In this document: positions 16,271 through 25,447 of the stretch, piece by piece
Layout of the letters: the number at the start of each line of letters is the position of its first letter
Position numbering within the stretch: the first letter of the stretch is position 1
Origin: Parabacteroides gordonii MS-1 = DSM 23371
Lineage (GTDB): Bacteria; Bacteroidota; Bacteroidia; Bacteroidales; Tannerellaceae
Length of the DNA: 64,000 nt
Assembly: GCF_000969825.1 (NCBI RefSeq)
Contig: NZ_KQ033919.1
Span: 3,608,749 to 3,672,748, forward strand
Direction of reading: 5' to 3'
Translations under genes and position numbers: made by a program
The notes under the pieces: model-generated
Told to the model about the DNA's origin: nothing
Databases searched by the model: none
The model's input: the letters and a program-made list of their open reading frames with translations, nothing else

Positions 16271-17056
16271 CTATGCATGTTTATTAGTAATTTTAAATAA
16301 ATCCAGCGCGTTTTTTCTTGTTATTTCTACTGTTTCGTCCAGTGTCAGGCCGTATGTGTCCGCTACCTTTTCTGCCGTTTTCCATATATATATAGGCTCA
16401 TTTCTTTTCCCTCTGTAAGGGACGGGAGCTAGGTATGGAGCGTCTGTTTCGAGTACTATGCTGTTAATGTCGGTAGATAAAATTGTGTCCGACAGTTTTG
16501 AGTTTTTAAAGGTGATTACCCCGTTAATACCCAATTTGAATTTTTTCAATTTCTTAATCTCTTCCAGATCTGTAATTGTACCGGTAAAACTATGGAAAAC
16601 TCCTGTTAGTTTATCGGCTCCGACTTTGTGGATGCTTTCCAGTACTTCCGGATAAGCGTCTCTTGTATGGATTGCGACTGGGAGATCCAGGTCAATACTC
16701 CATTTCAACTGTTCTTCGAATACAATTTTCTGCTCTTTCAGGTATGTCTTGTCCCAATACAGGTCGATCCCTATTTCTCCGATAGCACAATAAGGCCGTT
16801 TACCGAGATATGATTCTGTCTTTTTCAGGGCTTCGGCATAGTGTTCGTCCACACTTGTCGGGTGTAATCCCATCATAGGATAGGCGAAACCGGGGAATCG
16901 GTCGCATAAATTATGCATCCGGTCTATTGTTGTGAGGTCTACATTCGGCAGAAGCAGTGTGTCGATACCTGACTTCAGGGCAGCGTCAACCAGTGCTTCT
17001 TGCTCCGGGTCGAATTCCTCCAGGTACAGATGATTATGCGTATCAATTAACTTCAT
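16271..17056 (-). CDS. TatD family metal-dependent hydrolase
   Basis: 261 residues, TIM-barrel amidohydrolase of the TatD DNase family. Metal-binding motifs are visible: DTHNHLY at the N terminus, GEIGIDLYWDK near 100, PVAIHTRDA near 130, GVFHSFTG near 155 and ETDAPYLAP near 205. TatD enzymes degrade DNA with 3' exonuclease activity and are linked to DNA repair; natural substrate here unknown. It follows the polyprenyl synthase with a 4-base gap, so the two are co-transcribed. Confidence 0.93.
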   Translation of the reverse strand: MKLIDTHNHLYLEEFDPEQEALVDAALKSGIDTLLLPNVDLTTIDRMHNLCDRFPGFAYPMMGLHPTSVDEHYAEALKKTESYLGKRPYCAIGEIGIDLYWDKTYLKEQKIVFEEQLKWSIDLDLPVAIHTRDAYPEVLESIHKVGADKLTGVFHSFTGTITDLEEIKKLKKFKLGINGVITFKNSKLSDTILSTDINSIVLETDAPYLAPVPYRGKRNEPIYIWKTAEKVADTYGLTLDETVEITRKNALDLFKITNKHA

Positions 17057-17060
17057 ACGA

Positions 17061-18035
17061 TTAAGACTGGCGATACATTAAATGATTAGTAACTTCTTTT
17101 AATATCGTTAATTTCTCAGCCGGTACATTTAATTCTGCCAGATGTTCCATAGCCTTGTCGTAGTATTTCTGCATTTTAGCAGTGACAATATCTTTCAGAA
17201 GCAATTCATTATATATAGTAGTGACAGCTTCGATTTTTTCAGCAGGTACAAATGTATCTTTGCTGATCCAGTTGTTTAAAATTGCTTTTTGCCCGGCAGA
17301 GGCCAGTTCAAAGGCATGTATCAGCATAAATGTCTTTTTGTTGCAGATAATGTCTCCACCGATATTTTTACCGAATGTGGCAGTGTCTCCATAAACGTCC
17401 AGCAGATCATCCTGTAACTGGAAAGCCAGGCCGATGTTTATTCCGAATTCATAAAGATGGATCGCATCTTCTTTAGAAGCCCCTCCGATGATGGCTCCTG
17501 TTTTTAAGCTGCAAGCAAGCAGAACAGCTGTTTTTAACCGGATCATTTCCATATATTCCGGTTCGGTCACGTCAGCCCGTGATTCAAATTCCATATCATA
17601 TTGCTGACCTCCACAGATCTCGAGAGCTGTGGCAGTGAACAGGTCGAACACTTCTTTCAGGTGTTCCGGTTTTGTTTTTCCGATCAGTTGATAAGCGGCA
17701 ATTAACATTGCGTCTCCCGAAAGAATCGCTGTGTTGTCGTTCCATACTTTATGAACTGTCGGTTTGTTTCTTCTTTTATCCGCTTTATCCATCAAATCAT
17801 CATGCAACAGGGTGAAGTTATGGAATACTTCTATTCCCAATGCCGGATTGATCACATTGTCTACATTTTCCTTATATAAGTTGCAGGCCATTAATGCTAA
17901 TGCCGGACGGATCCTTTTCCCCCCCAATGACAGGATATATTCGATCGGGTCATATAAGCTTTTAGGAGGATATTCGAAACTGAGTTGAGAGATTTCGTTT
18001 TCTATTTTTTGCAGGATCTTGTTGAAAGATAACAT
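17061..18035 (-). CDS. Polyprenyl diphosphate synthase
   Basis: 324 residues. Both Asp-rich motifs that bind Mg-diphosphate are present: LLHDDLMDKADKRR (first) and LQDDLLDVYGD (second), with GGKRIRP and KTFMLI in the expected places. It condenses IPP with allylic diphosphates to make isoprenoid precursors of quinones or carriers. The first motif is plain DDxxD without the two-residue insertion of bacterial FPP synthases. Phe five residues before it would favour a shorter (GGPP-like) product, while the length resembles long-chain IspB; product length therefore stays open. Operon with tatD. Confidence 0.9.
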   Translation of the reverse strand: MLSFNKILQKIENEISQLSFEYPPKSLYDPIEYILSLGGKRIRPALALMACNLYKENVDNVINPALGIEVFHNFTLLHDDLMDKADKRRNKPTVHKVWNDNTAILSGDAMLIAAYQLIGKTKPEHLKEVFDLFTATALEICGGQQYDMEFESRADVTEPEYMEMIRLKTAVLLACSLKTGAIIGGASKEDAIHLYEFGINIGLAFQLQDDLLDVYGDTATFGKNIGGDIICNKKTFMLIHAFELASAGQKAILNNWISKDTFVPAEKIEAVTTIYNELLLKDIVTAKMQKYYDKAMEHLAELNVPAEKLTILKEVTNHLMYRQS

Positions 18036-18066
18036 ATAGATATTGAATTATGGATAAGACAAAATA

Positions 18067-18097
18067 AAAAAGGCTGCAAGTTTACAGCAGCCTTTTT
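18067..18097 (-). terminator. Terminator after tonB
   Basis: An 11-bp stem (18067-18077 with 18087-18097). Read on the minus strand it ends in TTTTT and lies 18 bases after the tonB stop, separating tonB from the polyprenyl synthase gene. Confidence 0.85.
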
Positions 18098-18114
18098 AAT
18101 ATGTTTAAAAATTA

Positions 18115-18804
18115 TTATTGTAATCTGAAGGTTACAGGTACTGTATATTTTACACGTACGGGTTTACCTCTCTGCTTACCAGGAGACCATTTCGGCATAC
18201 TGTTGATCACACGCAAGGCTTCTTTATCCAAAGATGGGTCTACACCACGGATAACTTCTGCGTCAACGATAGAACCGTCACGGTTTACAACGAACGAACA
18301 AGTTACACGACCTTGAATACCATTTTCCTGTGCAATAACCGGATACTTGATTGATTTTGCAAGGTATTTCAATAATTCTCCTTGTCCACCCGGGAATTCC
18401 GGCATTGTTTCTACAACGGTGAAGATCTGTTGAGCGGATTCTTCTTCTTCTTCTACAACTGCGGGTGCAACGTAAGCTTCAACCTGTGCTGAGCTCTGGT
18501 CGTCCTCAGATGAGATAAGATCCACTTGATCCAGTTCGACATCATCTTCCACAATGTTCAGTTGTTCTACTGCAGCAGGTGCTGGTGGTGGAGGAGGTGG
18601 AGGAGGTGTGTCCTCCGGTCTTGTAATTTCAATTTCTTCTTCAGCGATGATATCTGCTACGCCTTCTGTTTGGACGATCTGGATATCACGGGTTCCCCAT
18701 TCGAACCCAACGAATAGAACGGCCAGACCAACAACCATACCCATCAGGATACCGAGTGTTTTGCCCCCTTCTAAGTCCGCTTTCGGTGATTTCTTAATTT
18801 CCAT
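18115..18804 (-). CDS. tonB: TonB family energy transducer
   Basis: 229 residues: a cytoplasmic stub, one transmembrane helix at about 16-34, a proline-rich periplasmic linker (PEDTPPPPPPPPAPA) and a C-terminal TonB domain with GGQGELLKYLAKSIKYP and VTCSFVVNRDGSI. It carries energy from ExbB-ExbD to outer-membrane transporters. The frame runs up to 18852, but ATG 18804 (MEIKKSPKADLEGGK) is the family start. A -7-like element at 18842-18849 lies close upstream. Transcribed alone and closed by a terminator. Confidence 0.92.
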   Translation of the reverse strand: MEIKKSPKADLEGGKTLGILMGMVVGLAVLFVGFEWGTRDIQIVQTEGVADIIAEEEIEITRPEDTPPPPPPPPAPAAVEQLNIVEDDVELDQVDLISSEDDQSSAQVEAYVAPAVVEEEEESAQQIFTVVETMPEFPGGQGELLKYLAKSIKYPVIAQENGIQGRVTCSFVVNRDGSIVDAEVIRGVDPSLDKEALRVINSMPKWSPGKQRGKPVRVKYTVPVTFRLQ

Positions 18805-18841
18805 ACTCTTTATAATGTTTAAATATGTGTTTTCCAGTACG

Positions 18842-18849
18842 CAAAAATA
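18842..18849 (-). promoter_or_regulatory. Candidate -7 element of tonB
   Basis: TATTTTTG on the minus strand fits TAnnTTTG; a TTG on the same strand (18867-18869) is 17 bases upstream, slightly closer than usual. Confidence 0.45.
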
Positions 18850-18996
18850 CAAATTATTTTATATATCAATAGAAAACAGGGAAAAATACTTCTGTATTTT
18901 CATTTTTTTTTGAACCGGAAGAAAAATAACAGCGATTATATACCTTTTTCCTGTTTTTTCCGTTTCTGTTTATGGTATATGTTATAACCGTATTAA

Positions 18997-19004
18997 TATC
19001 TTTG
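18997..19004 (+). promoter_or_regulatory. Candidate -7 element of porQ
   Basis: TATCTTTG matches TAnnTTTG and ends 20 bases before the porQ ATG at 19025. Confidence 0.5.
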
Positions 19005-19024
19005 TACGCATTTTGTTGAAAAAT

Positions 19025-20026
19025 ATGAGAAATATATTATCTGTACTGTTCCTTTCGTTCTTTTTGCAGTCTGTCGCGGCACAAACCGGAGAGCAGGTGT
19101 TTACGTTTTTGAATTATCCTTCATCAGCCAGGGCTAATGCTCTTGGGGGACATACCGTGTCCCTGATAGAAAGAGACCCTTCCCTTATTTTTCATAATCC
19201 GGCTTTACTGGGTGGTGAAATGGACGGTATGATAAACCTGAACTATATGAATTATATAGCAGATGTGAATGTGGGAAGTGCCCTTTTCACAAAAGCATTC
19301 CGTGAACGCGGAGCCTGGGGTGTCGGGGTTAATTATTTCCATAATGGTAAATTTATAGGGATGGATGAGAATAATCAGCCGACAGCAGATTTTACTGCGA
19401 ACGATATTGCAGTGAACGGTTTTTTCTCTTATGACCTGTCGGAGCGCTGGCGTGGTGGTGTCTCTATGAAGTTCCTTTATTCCAATTATGATATTTATAC
19501 TTCAGTAGGGCTTGCGGTAGATGCCGGTTTGAGCTATTACAATTCGGAAAAGGAATTTTCGTTTGGTTTTGTATTCAAAAATATCGGAGCCCAGTTGAAG
19601 CCTTATAACGATGATCGTCAGAAGATGCCTTGGGACATCCAGATGGGAATTTCAAAGAAGATGAATCATGCGCCTTTCCGTTTGTCTGTTACAGCCATGC
19701 ATCTGAACCGTTGGAAATTCGATTATATCGACAAGACTGATCCCGACTATAAGGGAGATAATTTCGCTCAGGCCTTGTTTAAGCATTTTGTATTTGGTGT
19801 AGATTATATACCCAGTGAAAATTTCTGGATCGGCGTAGGCTTTAACCCGAAAACCAAGATGGATATGAAACTGCAGGGAGGAGGTAGCGGACTGTCCGGT
19901 TTCTCTGCCGGTGCAGGTGTAAAGATCAAAATGTTTGATGTTGGTGTCTCTTTCGCCAAATACCATCCTTCGGCGATGTCGATGATGGTTAGTGTTTCAA
20001 CTACGCTGGCCGATTTTAAACCTTGA
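19025..20026 (+). CDS. porQ: Type IX secretion system protein PorQ
   Basis: 333 residues: signal peptide ending in SVAAQ, then a beta-rich outer-membrane protein with PorV-like features ([28 protein letters not shown] near residue 34) and a strand-rich C terminus. PorQ belongs to the T9SS attachment complex that processes and anchors cargo proteins at the cell surface. The immediate neighbour cmk is what I remember for porQ in other Bacteroidales, which strengthens the call over a generic PorV-like protein. ATG 19025 is chosen over TTG 19013 because it starts the signal peptide [13 protein letters not shown]. It is relevant to the T9SS cargo genes at 40-51 kb. Confidence 0.82.
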   Translation: MRNILSVLFLSFFLQSVAAQTGEQVFTFLNYPSSARANALGGHTVSLIERDPSLIFHNPALLGGEMDGMINLNYMNYIADVNVGSALFTKAFRERGAWGVGVNYFHNGKFIGMDENNQPTADFTANDIAVNGFFSYDLSERWRGGVSMKFLYSNYDIYTSVGLAVDAGLSYYNSEKEFSFGFVFKNIGAQLKPYNDDRQKMPWDIQMGISKKMNHAPFRLSVTAMHLNRWKFDYIDKTDPDYKGDNFAQALFKHFVFGVDYIPSENFWIGVGFNPKTKMDMKLQGGGSGLSGFSAGAGVKIKMFDVGVSFAKYHPSAMSMMVSVSTTLADFKP

Positions 20027-20045
20027 AAATATAATTAAGACAAGA

Positions 20046-20735
20046 ATGAAAAAGATAGTAATTGCAATAGATGGTGTTTCTTCTACGGGAAAGAGCACTA
20101 TGGCAAAAGACTTAGCAAAAGAAATTGGCTATACTTATATAGATACGGGAGCCATGTATCGCGCGGTAACATTATATTGTATTCAGCATAACCTGTTCAA
20201 AGGAGATCAGATCGATGAGGAAAAATTGCAGGCGGCGATGGGTGATATCCATATCTCGCTCCGTTTTAATCCGGAGACAGGACGTCCCGATACTTATCTG
20301 AACGGCGTTAAGGTAGAAAAAGAAATCCGTGGAATGGAAGTGGCAAGCTGGGTAAGCCCTGTGGCTACATTAGGATTTGTGCGCCGTGCCCTGGTGGCAA
20401 TGCAGCAGGAAATGGGGAAAGAAAAAGGGATCATCATGGATGGCAGGGATATCGGAACAGTTGTTTTTCCGGATGCCGAACTGAAGATCTATGTAACCGC
20501 CAGTCCGGAAGTTCGTGCACAACGTCGTTTGGACGAGCTGAAAGCAAAGGGAGAAGCTGCTTCCTATGAAGAAGTACTGGAGAATGTCAAGACCCGCGAT
20601 CATATAGATTCCACACGTAAGGAAAGCCCTCTCCGACAGGCGGATGATGCCCTGGTGCTGGATAACTCGAACATGACCATTGCTGAACAAAAAGCCTGGT
20701 TGCTTGTTCAATACAATAGAGCTATCTCTAATTAG
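20046..20735 (+). CDS. cmk: Cytidylate kinase
   Basis: 229 residues. It phosphorylates CMP and dCMP. The P-loop GVSSTGKST sits at 9-17, followed by [12 protein letters not shown] (CMP-binding region) and the later [13 protein letters not shown] and [14 protein letters not shown] segments, all standard for Cmk. ATG 20046 starts [10 protein letters not shown], 19 bases after the porQ stop; the upstream in-frame extension overlaps porQ and is not conserved. Middle gene of porQ-cmk-ispH, in one direction with gaps of 12-19 bases. Confidence 0.95.
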   Translation: MKKIVIAIDGVSSTGKSTMAKDLAKEIGYTYIDTGAMYRAVTLYCIQHNLFKGDQIDEEKLQAAMGDIHISLRFNPETGRPDTYLNGVKVEKEIRGMEVASWVSPVATLGFVRRALVAMQQEMGKEKGIIMDGRDIGTVVFPDAELKIYVTASPEVRAQRRLDELKAKGEAASYEEVLENVKTRDHIDSTRKESPLRQADDALVLDNSNMTIAEQKAWLLVQYNRAISN

Positions 20736-20747
20736 GTAACAGTTACA

Positions 20748-21620
20748 ATGATTGAAGTAGAAATAGATAAAGGCTCCGGCTTCTGCTTCGGGGTAGTGAC
20801 AGCTATTGAAAGTGCCGAACGTGAATTGAACAATACGGATATTTTGTATTGTTTAGGTGATATCGTGCACAATAGCCTGGAGGTTGAACGGCTACAGGCA
20901 CATGGCCTGCGAACGATCGACCATCGTGAGTTCTCAGCATTAAAGGGAAAAAAGGTCTTGCTTCGTGCCCACGGCGAACCTCCTTCAACTTACGAAGTTG
21001 CCCGGCAGAACGATATTACAATAGTCGACGCCACTTGTCCGGTAGTTCTTCAATTACAACGTAAAATACATAAAAGCTATCAGGAAAGCCGTATTAACAA
21101 TACCCAGCTGGTCATATACGGAAAGAAAGGACATGCCGAAGTGAACGGCCTGGTGGGACAGACTGAAGGTACGGCAATTGTGGTGGAAAAGATAGAAGAC
21201 CTGGATCGCCTGGATTTTGGTCGCGACATTTGTCTGTTTTCCCAGACTACCAAGTCGCTGGACGGATTCCGTAAGATCGTGGAAGAGATATATCAACGGA
21301 AGGCAGAAAATGCCCGTTTTGAATATCATGATACAATCTGCCGTCAGGTAGCCAATCGTCTCCCCAATATCAAAGCGTTTGCATCCAGCCACGACTGGAT
21401 TTATTTCGTGGCAGGTAAAAAAAGTTCGAACGGTAAAATGTTGCTGGAAGAATGCCGCAAGGCAAATCCCAATACCATCTTTATATCGGAAGTGAAGGAG
21501 ATCACCGAACCGCTTCCGGCCGGAGTGCGCCGGGTGGGTGTTTGTGGAGCGACCTCTACTCCGAAATGGTTGATGGAAGAGGTGGCTGTTCGTATTCAGG
21601 AGCTCAATGCAGGTCGTTGA
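20748..21620 (+). CDS. ispH: 4-hydroxy-3-methylbut-2-enyl diphosphate reductase
   Basis: 290 residues. Last step of the MEP isoprenoid pathway: HMBPP to IPP and DMAPP. The three iron-sulfur Cys are visible: Cys13 in GFCFGV, Cys about 96 in DATCPV and Cys about 266 in GVCGATSTP. RAHGEPP carries an active-site His. Length is normal. It starts 12 bases after the cmk stop, so it is probably co-transcribed with porQ and cmk. Its products feed the polyprenyl synthase encoded 3 kb upstream on the other strand. Confidence 0.95.
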   Translation: MIEVEIDKGSGFCFGVVTAIESAERELNNTDILYCLGDIVHNSLEVERLQAHGLRTIDHREFSALKGKKVLLRAHGEPPSTYEVARQNDITIVDATCPVVLQLQRKIHKSYQESRINNTQLVIYGKKGHAEVNGLVGQTEGTAIVVEKIEDLDRLDFGRDICLFSQTTKSLDGFRKIVEEIYQRKAENARFEYHDTICRQVANRLPNIKAFASSHDWIYFVAGKKSSNGKMLLEECRKANPNTIFISEVKEITEPLPAGVRRVGVCGATSTPKWLMEEVAVRIQELNAGR

Positions 21621-21681
21621 TAGAATGATTAAGATTTCATTAAGTTTAAGAGAAAATGAAAGGTTGTTGGCAAATAATTAC

Positions 21682-21689
21682 TATTTTTG
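21682..21689 (+). promoter_or_regulatory. Candidate -7 element of pfkA
   Basis: TATTTTTG fits TAnnTTTG and lies 27 bases upstream of the pfkA ATG. No TTG at ideal distance. Confidence 0.45.
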
Positions 21690-21716
21690 CCGCGAATAAT
21701 ATAAAATAAAGACGCT

Positions 21717-22697
21717 ATGTCTACTATTAAATGTATTGGCATTTTAACGTCCGGAGGTGATGCTCCCGGAATGAACGCTGCCATCCGTGCAGTGACGCGT
21801 TCCGCTATTTATAACGGGATAAAGGTTAAAGGTATTTTCCGAGGTTTCAGAGGATTGATTACAGGTGAAATTGAAGAGTTCAGGACTCAGAATGTAAGTA
21901 ACATCATCCAGCGTGGTGGAACAATATTGAAAACAGCTCGTTGTATGGAGTTCAAAACTCCCGAAGGCCGTCAGCAGGCATACGATAAGCTGATGGAAGA
22001 AGGAATCGATGCACTGATCGCCATCGGTGGTGACGGTACATTGACCGGAGCTCGTATTTTCGCACAGGAGTTTAATTATCCTATAGTAGGTCTTCCCGGA
22101 ACGATCGATAACGACTTGTATGGTACGGATGTAACGATCGGATACGATACCGCTTTGAACACGATTATGGAGTGTGTGGATAAGATCCGCGATACAGCCA
22201 CTTCGCACGACCGTCTGTTCTTCATCGAGGTGATGGGACGCGACGCCGGTTTCCTGGCATTGAACGGTGCGATTGCTTCCGGAGCTGAAGCGGCTATTAT
22301 TCCGGAGATATCTATGGAAAAAGACCAATTGGCCGAAATGATCGAAAACGGTTTCCGTAAGTCGAAGAACAGTAGTATCGTTCTGGTGGCTGAAAGTGAA
22401 GTGACCGGTGGCGCAATGGGAGTTGCCGAACGTGTAAAGAACGAATATCCTCAGTTCGACGTCCGTGTCTCTATTCTGGGACACTTGCAGCGTGGTGGAT
22501 CGCCTACGGCTCAGGATCGCATTCTGGCAACCCGTATGGGAGTTGCCGCGATCGATGCATTGCTGGACGACCAGCGTAATGTCATGATGGGTATACAGAA
22601 CGACCAGATCGTATATGTTCCGTTCTCGAAAGCCATTAAGAATGATAAACCGATCAACCGTGATTTACTGAATACACTTCGCGTGTCTTCTATTTAA
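21717..22697 (+). CDS. pfkA: ATP-dependent 6-phosphofructokinase
   Basis: 326 residues. It converts fructose 6-phosphate to fructose 1,6-bisphosphate. Visible: [18 protein letters not shown] (ATP site), [11 protein letters not shown] near 101, [13 protein letters not shown] near 125 with the catalytic Asp, [14 protein letters not shown] near 168 and [13 protein letters not shown] near 258. The Gly of GGDGT is the residue that usually marks ATP rather than pyrophosphate as donor. Normal length. Single gene with a promoter motif and a terminator. Confidence 0.95.
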   Translation: MSTIKCIGILTSGGDAPGMNAAIRAVTRSAIYNGIKVKGIFRGFRGLITGEIEEFRTQNVSNIIQRGGTILKTARCMEFKTPEGRQQAYDKLMEEGIDALIAIGGDGTLTGARIFAQEFNYPIVGLPGTIDNDLYGTDVTIGYDTALNTIMECVDKIRDTATSHDRLFFIEVMGRDAGFLALNGAIASGAEAAIIPEISMEKDQLAEMIENGFRKSKNSSIVLVAESEVTGGAMGVAERVKNEYPQFDVRVSILGHLQRGGSPTAQDRILATRMGVAAIDALLDDQRNVMMGIQNDQIVYVPFSKAIKNDKPINRDLLNTLRVSSI

Positions 22698-22720
22698 ACA
22701 TCCGGTTGTCAGACATAAAT

Positions 22721-22751
22721 AAACCCCGCAGGAAATGATCCGGCGGGGTTT
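22721..22751. terminator. Terminator between pfkA and meaB
   Basis: AAACCCCGC (22721-22729) and GCGGGGTTT (22743-22751) form a 9-bp GC-rich stem between convergent genes. Confidence 0.7.
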
Positions 22752-22770
22752 ATTCGTTTTAGGGTAAACC

Positions 22771-23868
22771 TTATTTCTTTGATAAATTTTCCAGGAACAA
22801 ATCCATCATCCGTTTGGCCGCAACGAACGAGCTGATCTCGTTGTTCAGCACCTGCTGTTCTGTCCGTGCCAGCATACCTTCTACGGCCGGATTATGATAG
22901 AATGTTTCACGCAATGTATCGTTGATGCTTTCATACATCCAGTACTTGGCTTGTTCATTTCGTTTGAAATTGAAATAACCGTTCTTTTTGGTAAACTCCA
23001 TGTATTCACCGACCATGTCCCAGATCTCTTTGATCCTTAGATTGTAGTAACCGGAATAAGTCAATACTTTCGGGAACCAGCCTGAGTCGGCAGGCGGGAA
23101 AAGATGAAGTGCATTTTTGAACTGGGCGGCAGCTAAATTCGCTTTATCGATATTATCGCCATCCGCTTTATTGATGATGATACCATCCGCCATTTCCATG
23201 ATACCGCGCTTGATACCTTGCAGTTCATCCCCGGTTCCGGCCAATTGGATAAGCAGGAAGAAGTCGACCATTGAATGTACAGCCGTTTCACTCTGTCCGA
23301 CACCCACTGTTTCAACGAATACAGTATCGAAGCCGGCAGCTTCGCACAATACGATCGTTTCGCGTGTCTTACGGGCAACACCACCCAGCGAACCGGCCGA
23401 GGGTGAAGGGCGGATAAACGCATTCTTCTCCCGTGAAAGGGCTTCCATGCGGGTTTTATCTCCCAGGATACTGCCTTTAGAACGTTCGCTACTCGGGTCG
23501 ATGGCCAATACGGCCAGTTTGCGTCCTTCCTTGATCAGATGCATACCGAACGCATCGATGGAAGTGCTTTTTCCGGCACCGGGAACACCGGTAATACCGA
23601 TACGCACCGATTTACCGGCATGAGGAAGACATTTTTCGATAATCTCCTGAGCCAGTTGCTGATGCTCGTATTTAGCGCTCTCGACCAAGGTTACTGCCTG
23701 GCTGAGAATGGTTATGTTACCTTTCAGTATCCCTTCTACAAATTCGGAAGGGGTATATTCTTTACGTTGGAGTCTCTTTTTCAGATACGGGTTTACAGTC
23801 GGTACGTCGGCTACTCCCTTGTTTACCTTTAATCCTCTGTAAAGATCGTCGTTTTCGGGATGTTCCAT
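22771..23868 (-). CDS. meaB: Methylmalonyl-CoA mutase-associated GTPase MeaB
   Basis: 365 residues, SIMIBI-class G protein. P-loop GVPGAGKS at 94-101, followed by AIDPSSERSKGSILGDKTRM, ETVGVGQSE and INKADGDN (the NKxD guanine-specificity motif). MeaB protects and reloads the B12-dependent methylmalonyl-CoA mutase used by Bacteroidales in propionate production. The mutase genes are not in this window. It starts 9 bases after the stop of the upstream DUF1573 gene, so it is likely in the same transcript. Confidence 0.94.
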   Translation of the reverse strand: MEHPENDDLYRGLKVNKGVADVPTVNPYLKKRLQRKEYTPSEFVEGILKGNITILSQAVTLVESAKYEHQQLAQEIIEKCLPHAGKSVRIGITGVPGAGKSTSIDAFGMHLIKEGRKLAVLAIDPSSERSKGSILGDKTRMEALSREKNAFIRPSPSAGSLGGVARKTRETIVLCEAAGFDTVFVETVGVGQSETAVHSMVDFFLLIQLAGTGDELQGIKRGIMEMADGIIINKADGDNIDKANLAAAQFKNALHLFPPADSGWFPKVLTYSGYYNLRIKEIWDMVGEYMEFTKKNGYFNFKRNEQAKYWMYESINDTLRETFYHNPAVEGMLARTEQQVLNNEISSFVAAKRMMDLFLENLSKK

Positions 23869-23877
23869 AATGAATAA

Positions 23878-24990
23878 TTATTTTTCTGCTGTTACTTTTA
23901 TCAGGCGAACAGGGCCGTTCGGGTCGTTGCATACAACATTGATAAGCGCTTCCAGTTTCGTCTTGATCTCTCTCGGACGGACTGAAATCTTATAAGTTGC
24001 AGTTACTCCCGGTTTAATCTCTTTCTTACCTCCGGAGATATCTACCAAGTCATTATCACACGTGATACTATGGATAATCAATGGTGATTTCCCGGTATTG
24101 GTAATGTCGACAGTTCCGGTCACTTTTCCTCCGATCAATGGGATGAAACCACCCCTTTCCGGCAGTTTACCGAAGTCGAGCAATGTTCCCGATAACTGTG
24201 CAACAGGAGCTTGCGCCTTTTCTGCAGCCGATAATTTTCCAAAGTTATCGATAATATTGGCAGCAACATGTATTTTGCCGGAAATTTCTTTTTGTCCGAT
24301 GCTTTCAACCGTTAAAGGAATTTCTGTTGTAACCCGTCCTTTTCTTTTAGTTGCTTTGGCATCCAGCAATAAGGTTATTTCACCGACTTCATCCGGAGCC
24401 AGTTGAGTAGGACGTATCTCCACAGTCAGGAAATGGGGAACTTTTCCCTGTTGGATAGTCAGGGTTGTTTTGCCTTCATTCTTTACACTGATCTTTTCGC
24501 CCAATGTCTCGTCCGGACGGATACTGCTGTACAGAACCGTTTTGGTCTGCAACTTCAGGTCACCGATCGAGTAGGGATAGATGAATGCGGGCTGAATCGG
24601 TTTAGGTGTAACGTTTCCTTTGATAGCCAGCGTGTAGCTGCCTTTTTTACCGTTGCTGAATATAGAAACAGTTTTGTAGAACGGGCCCGGACGTCCTTTG
24701 GGATTGTAGGTTACTTTCACGTTTCCTGTCTTTCCCGGGGCAATAGGAGCTTTTGTCCATTCCGGTTGCGTACAACCGCAGGATGCAGTGATACGGGTGA
24801 TGACCAATGGGCTGTCTCCCGTATTTTTAACGACAAAAGTATGACTGGCCAATCCGTCCGCTTCGGCAATCGTTCCGAAGTTGTAAGTCAGTTCGTCTGC
24901 ACTTATCTGAGCTCCGTTCTGTGCGGCTATATTCGCTGTGAACAGGAATATGCAGCACAGAATAAAGCACAGTCTTTTTATATTCAGCAT
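23878..24990 (-). CDS. DUF1573 domain protein, long form
   Basis: 370 residues with a signal peptide (MLNIKRLCFILCCIFLFTANIAAQ). Residues about 25-125 are a DUF1573 immunoglobulin-like domain with FGTIAEADG, VVKNTGDSPLVIT and ASCGCTQPEW; further beta-sandwich repeats follow (NTGKSPLIIHSITCDNDLVDI near 300). The family is exported and of unknown function. The first domain is clearly paralogous to the short protein just upstream, so the pair arose by tandem duplication with later extension or loss. The last residues are KVTAEK. Confidence 0.88.
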   Translation of the reverse strand: MLNIKRLCFILCCIFLFTANIAAQNGAQISADELTYNFGTIAEADGLASHTFVVKNTGDSPLVITRITASCGCTQPEWTKAPIAPGKTGNVKVTYNPKGRPGPFYKTVSIFSNGKKGSYTLAIKGNVTPKPIQPAFIYPYSIGDLKLQTKTVLYSSIRPDETLGEKISVKNEGKTTLTIQQGKVPHFLTVEIRPTQLAPDEVGEITLLLDAKATKRKGRVTTEIPLTVESIGQKEISGKIHVAANIIDNFGKLSAAEKAQAPVAQLSGTLLDFGKLPERGGFIPLIGGKVTGTVDITNTGKSPLIIHSITCDNDLVDISGGKKEIKPGVTATYKISVRPREIKTKLEALINVVCNDPNGPVRLIKVTAEK

Positions 24991-25019
24991 TCTTTGTTTT
25001 TAGTTTTGCTTGTTTGGTA

Positions 25020-25397
25020 TTAAAGAACTTCTCCCCGAATGGTCAGGATAAAACTACCCGTTTTACCGTTGCTGTAAACTGAAATCGTTTTAGAGAACGG
25101 GCCGGGACGTCCTTTCGGATCGTATGTAATCTTAATGTCTCCACTCTGACCGGGAGCGATCGGTTCTTTTGTCCATTCCGGTGTCGTGCATCCGCAGGAA
25201 GCAATTACGCGAGTAATAACCAGCGGAGCATCACCTGTATTTTTGACTGCGAATGTAGCAGATACTTTTCCGTCGGCTTCTTTAATTTGTCCAAAGTCGT
25301 GAGAGGTTTGTTCTGCAGAAATAACTGCTTTTTTCTGAGCAGAAGCCATTCCTGTAGCAAGCAGGATTGCCATAAAAATAAAAATAATCTGTTTCAT
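25020..25397 (-). CDS. DUF1573 domain protein, single-domain form
   Basis: 125 residues: a signal peptide (MKQIIFIFMAILLATGMASAQ) and one DUF1573 domain containing FGQIKEADGKVSATFAVKN, ASCGCTTPEW and PKGRPGPFSKT. The sequence closely follows the first domain of the neighbouring 370-residue protein. Exported, function unknown. A -7-like element at 25429-25436 probably drives this gene and, by read-through of the 29-base gap, the long DUF1573 gene and meaB. Confidence 0.88.
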   Translation of the reverse strand: MKQIIFIFMAILLATGMASAQKKAVISAEQTSHDFGQIKEADGKVSATFAVKNTGDAPLVITRVIASCGCTTPEWTKEPIAPGQSGDIKITYDPKGRPGPFSKTISVYSNGKTGSFILTIRGEVL

Positions 25398-25428
25398 TTT
25401 ACTTTTTATTTAGCTATTGTTTATGTTA

Positions 25429-25436
25429 CAAAGATA
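25429..25436 (-). promoter_or_regulatory. Candidate -7 element of the DUF1573-meaB transcript
   Basis: TATCTTTG on the minus strand matches TAnnTTTG, about 30 bases upstream of the short DUF1573 gene. Confidence 0.45.
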
Positions 25437-25447
25437 GAGAATAAGAA

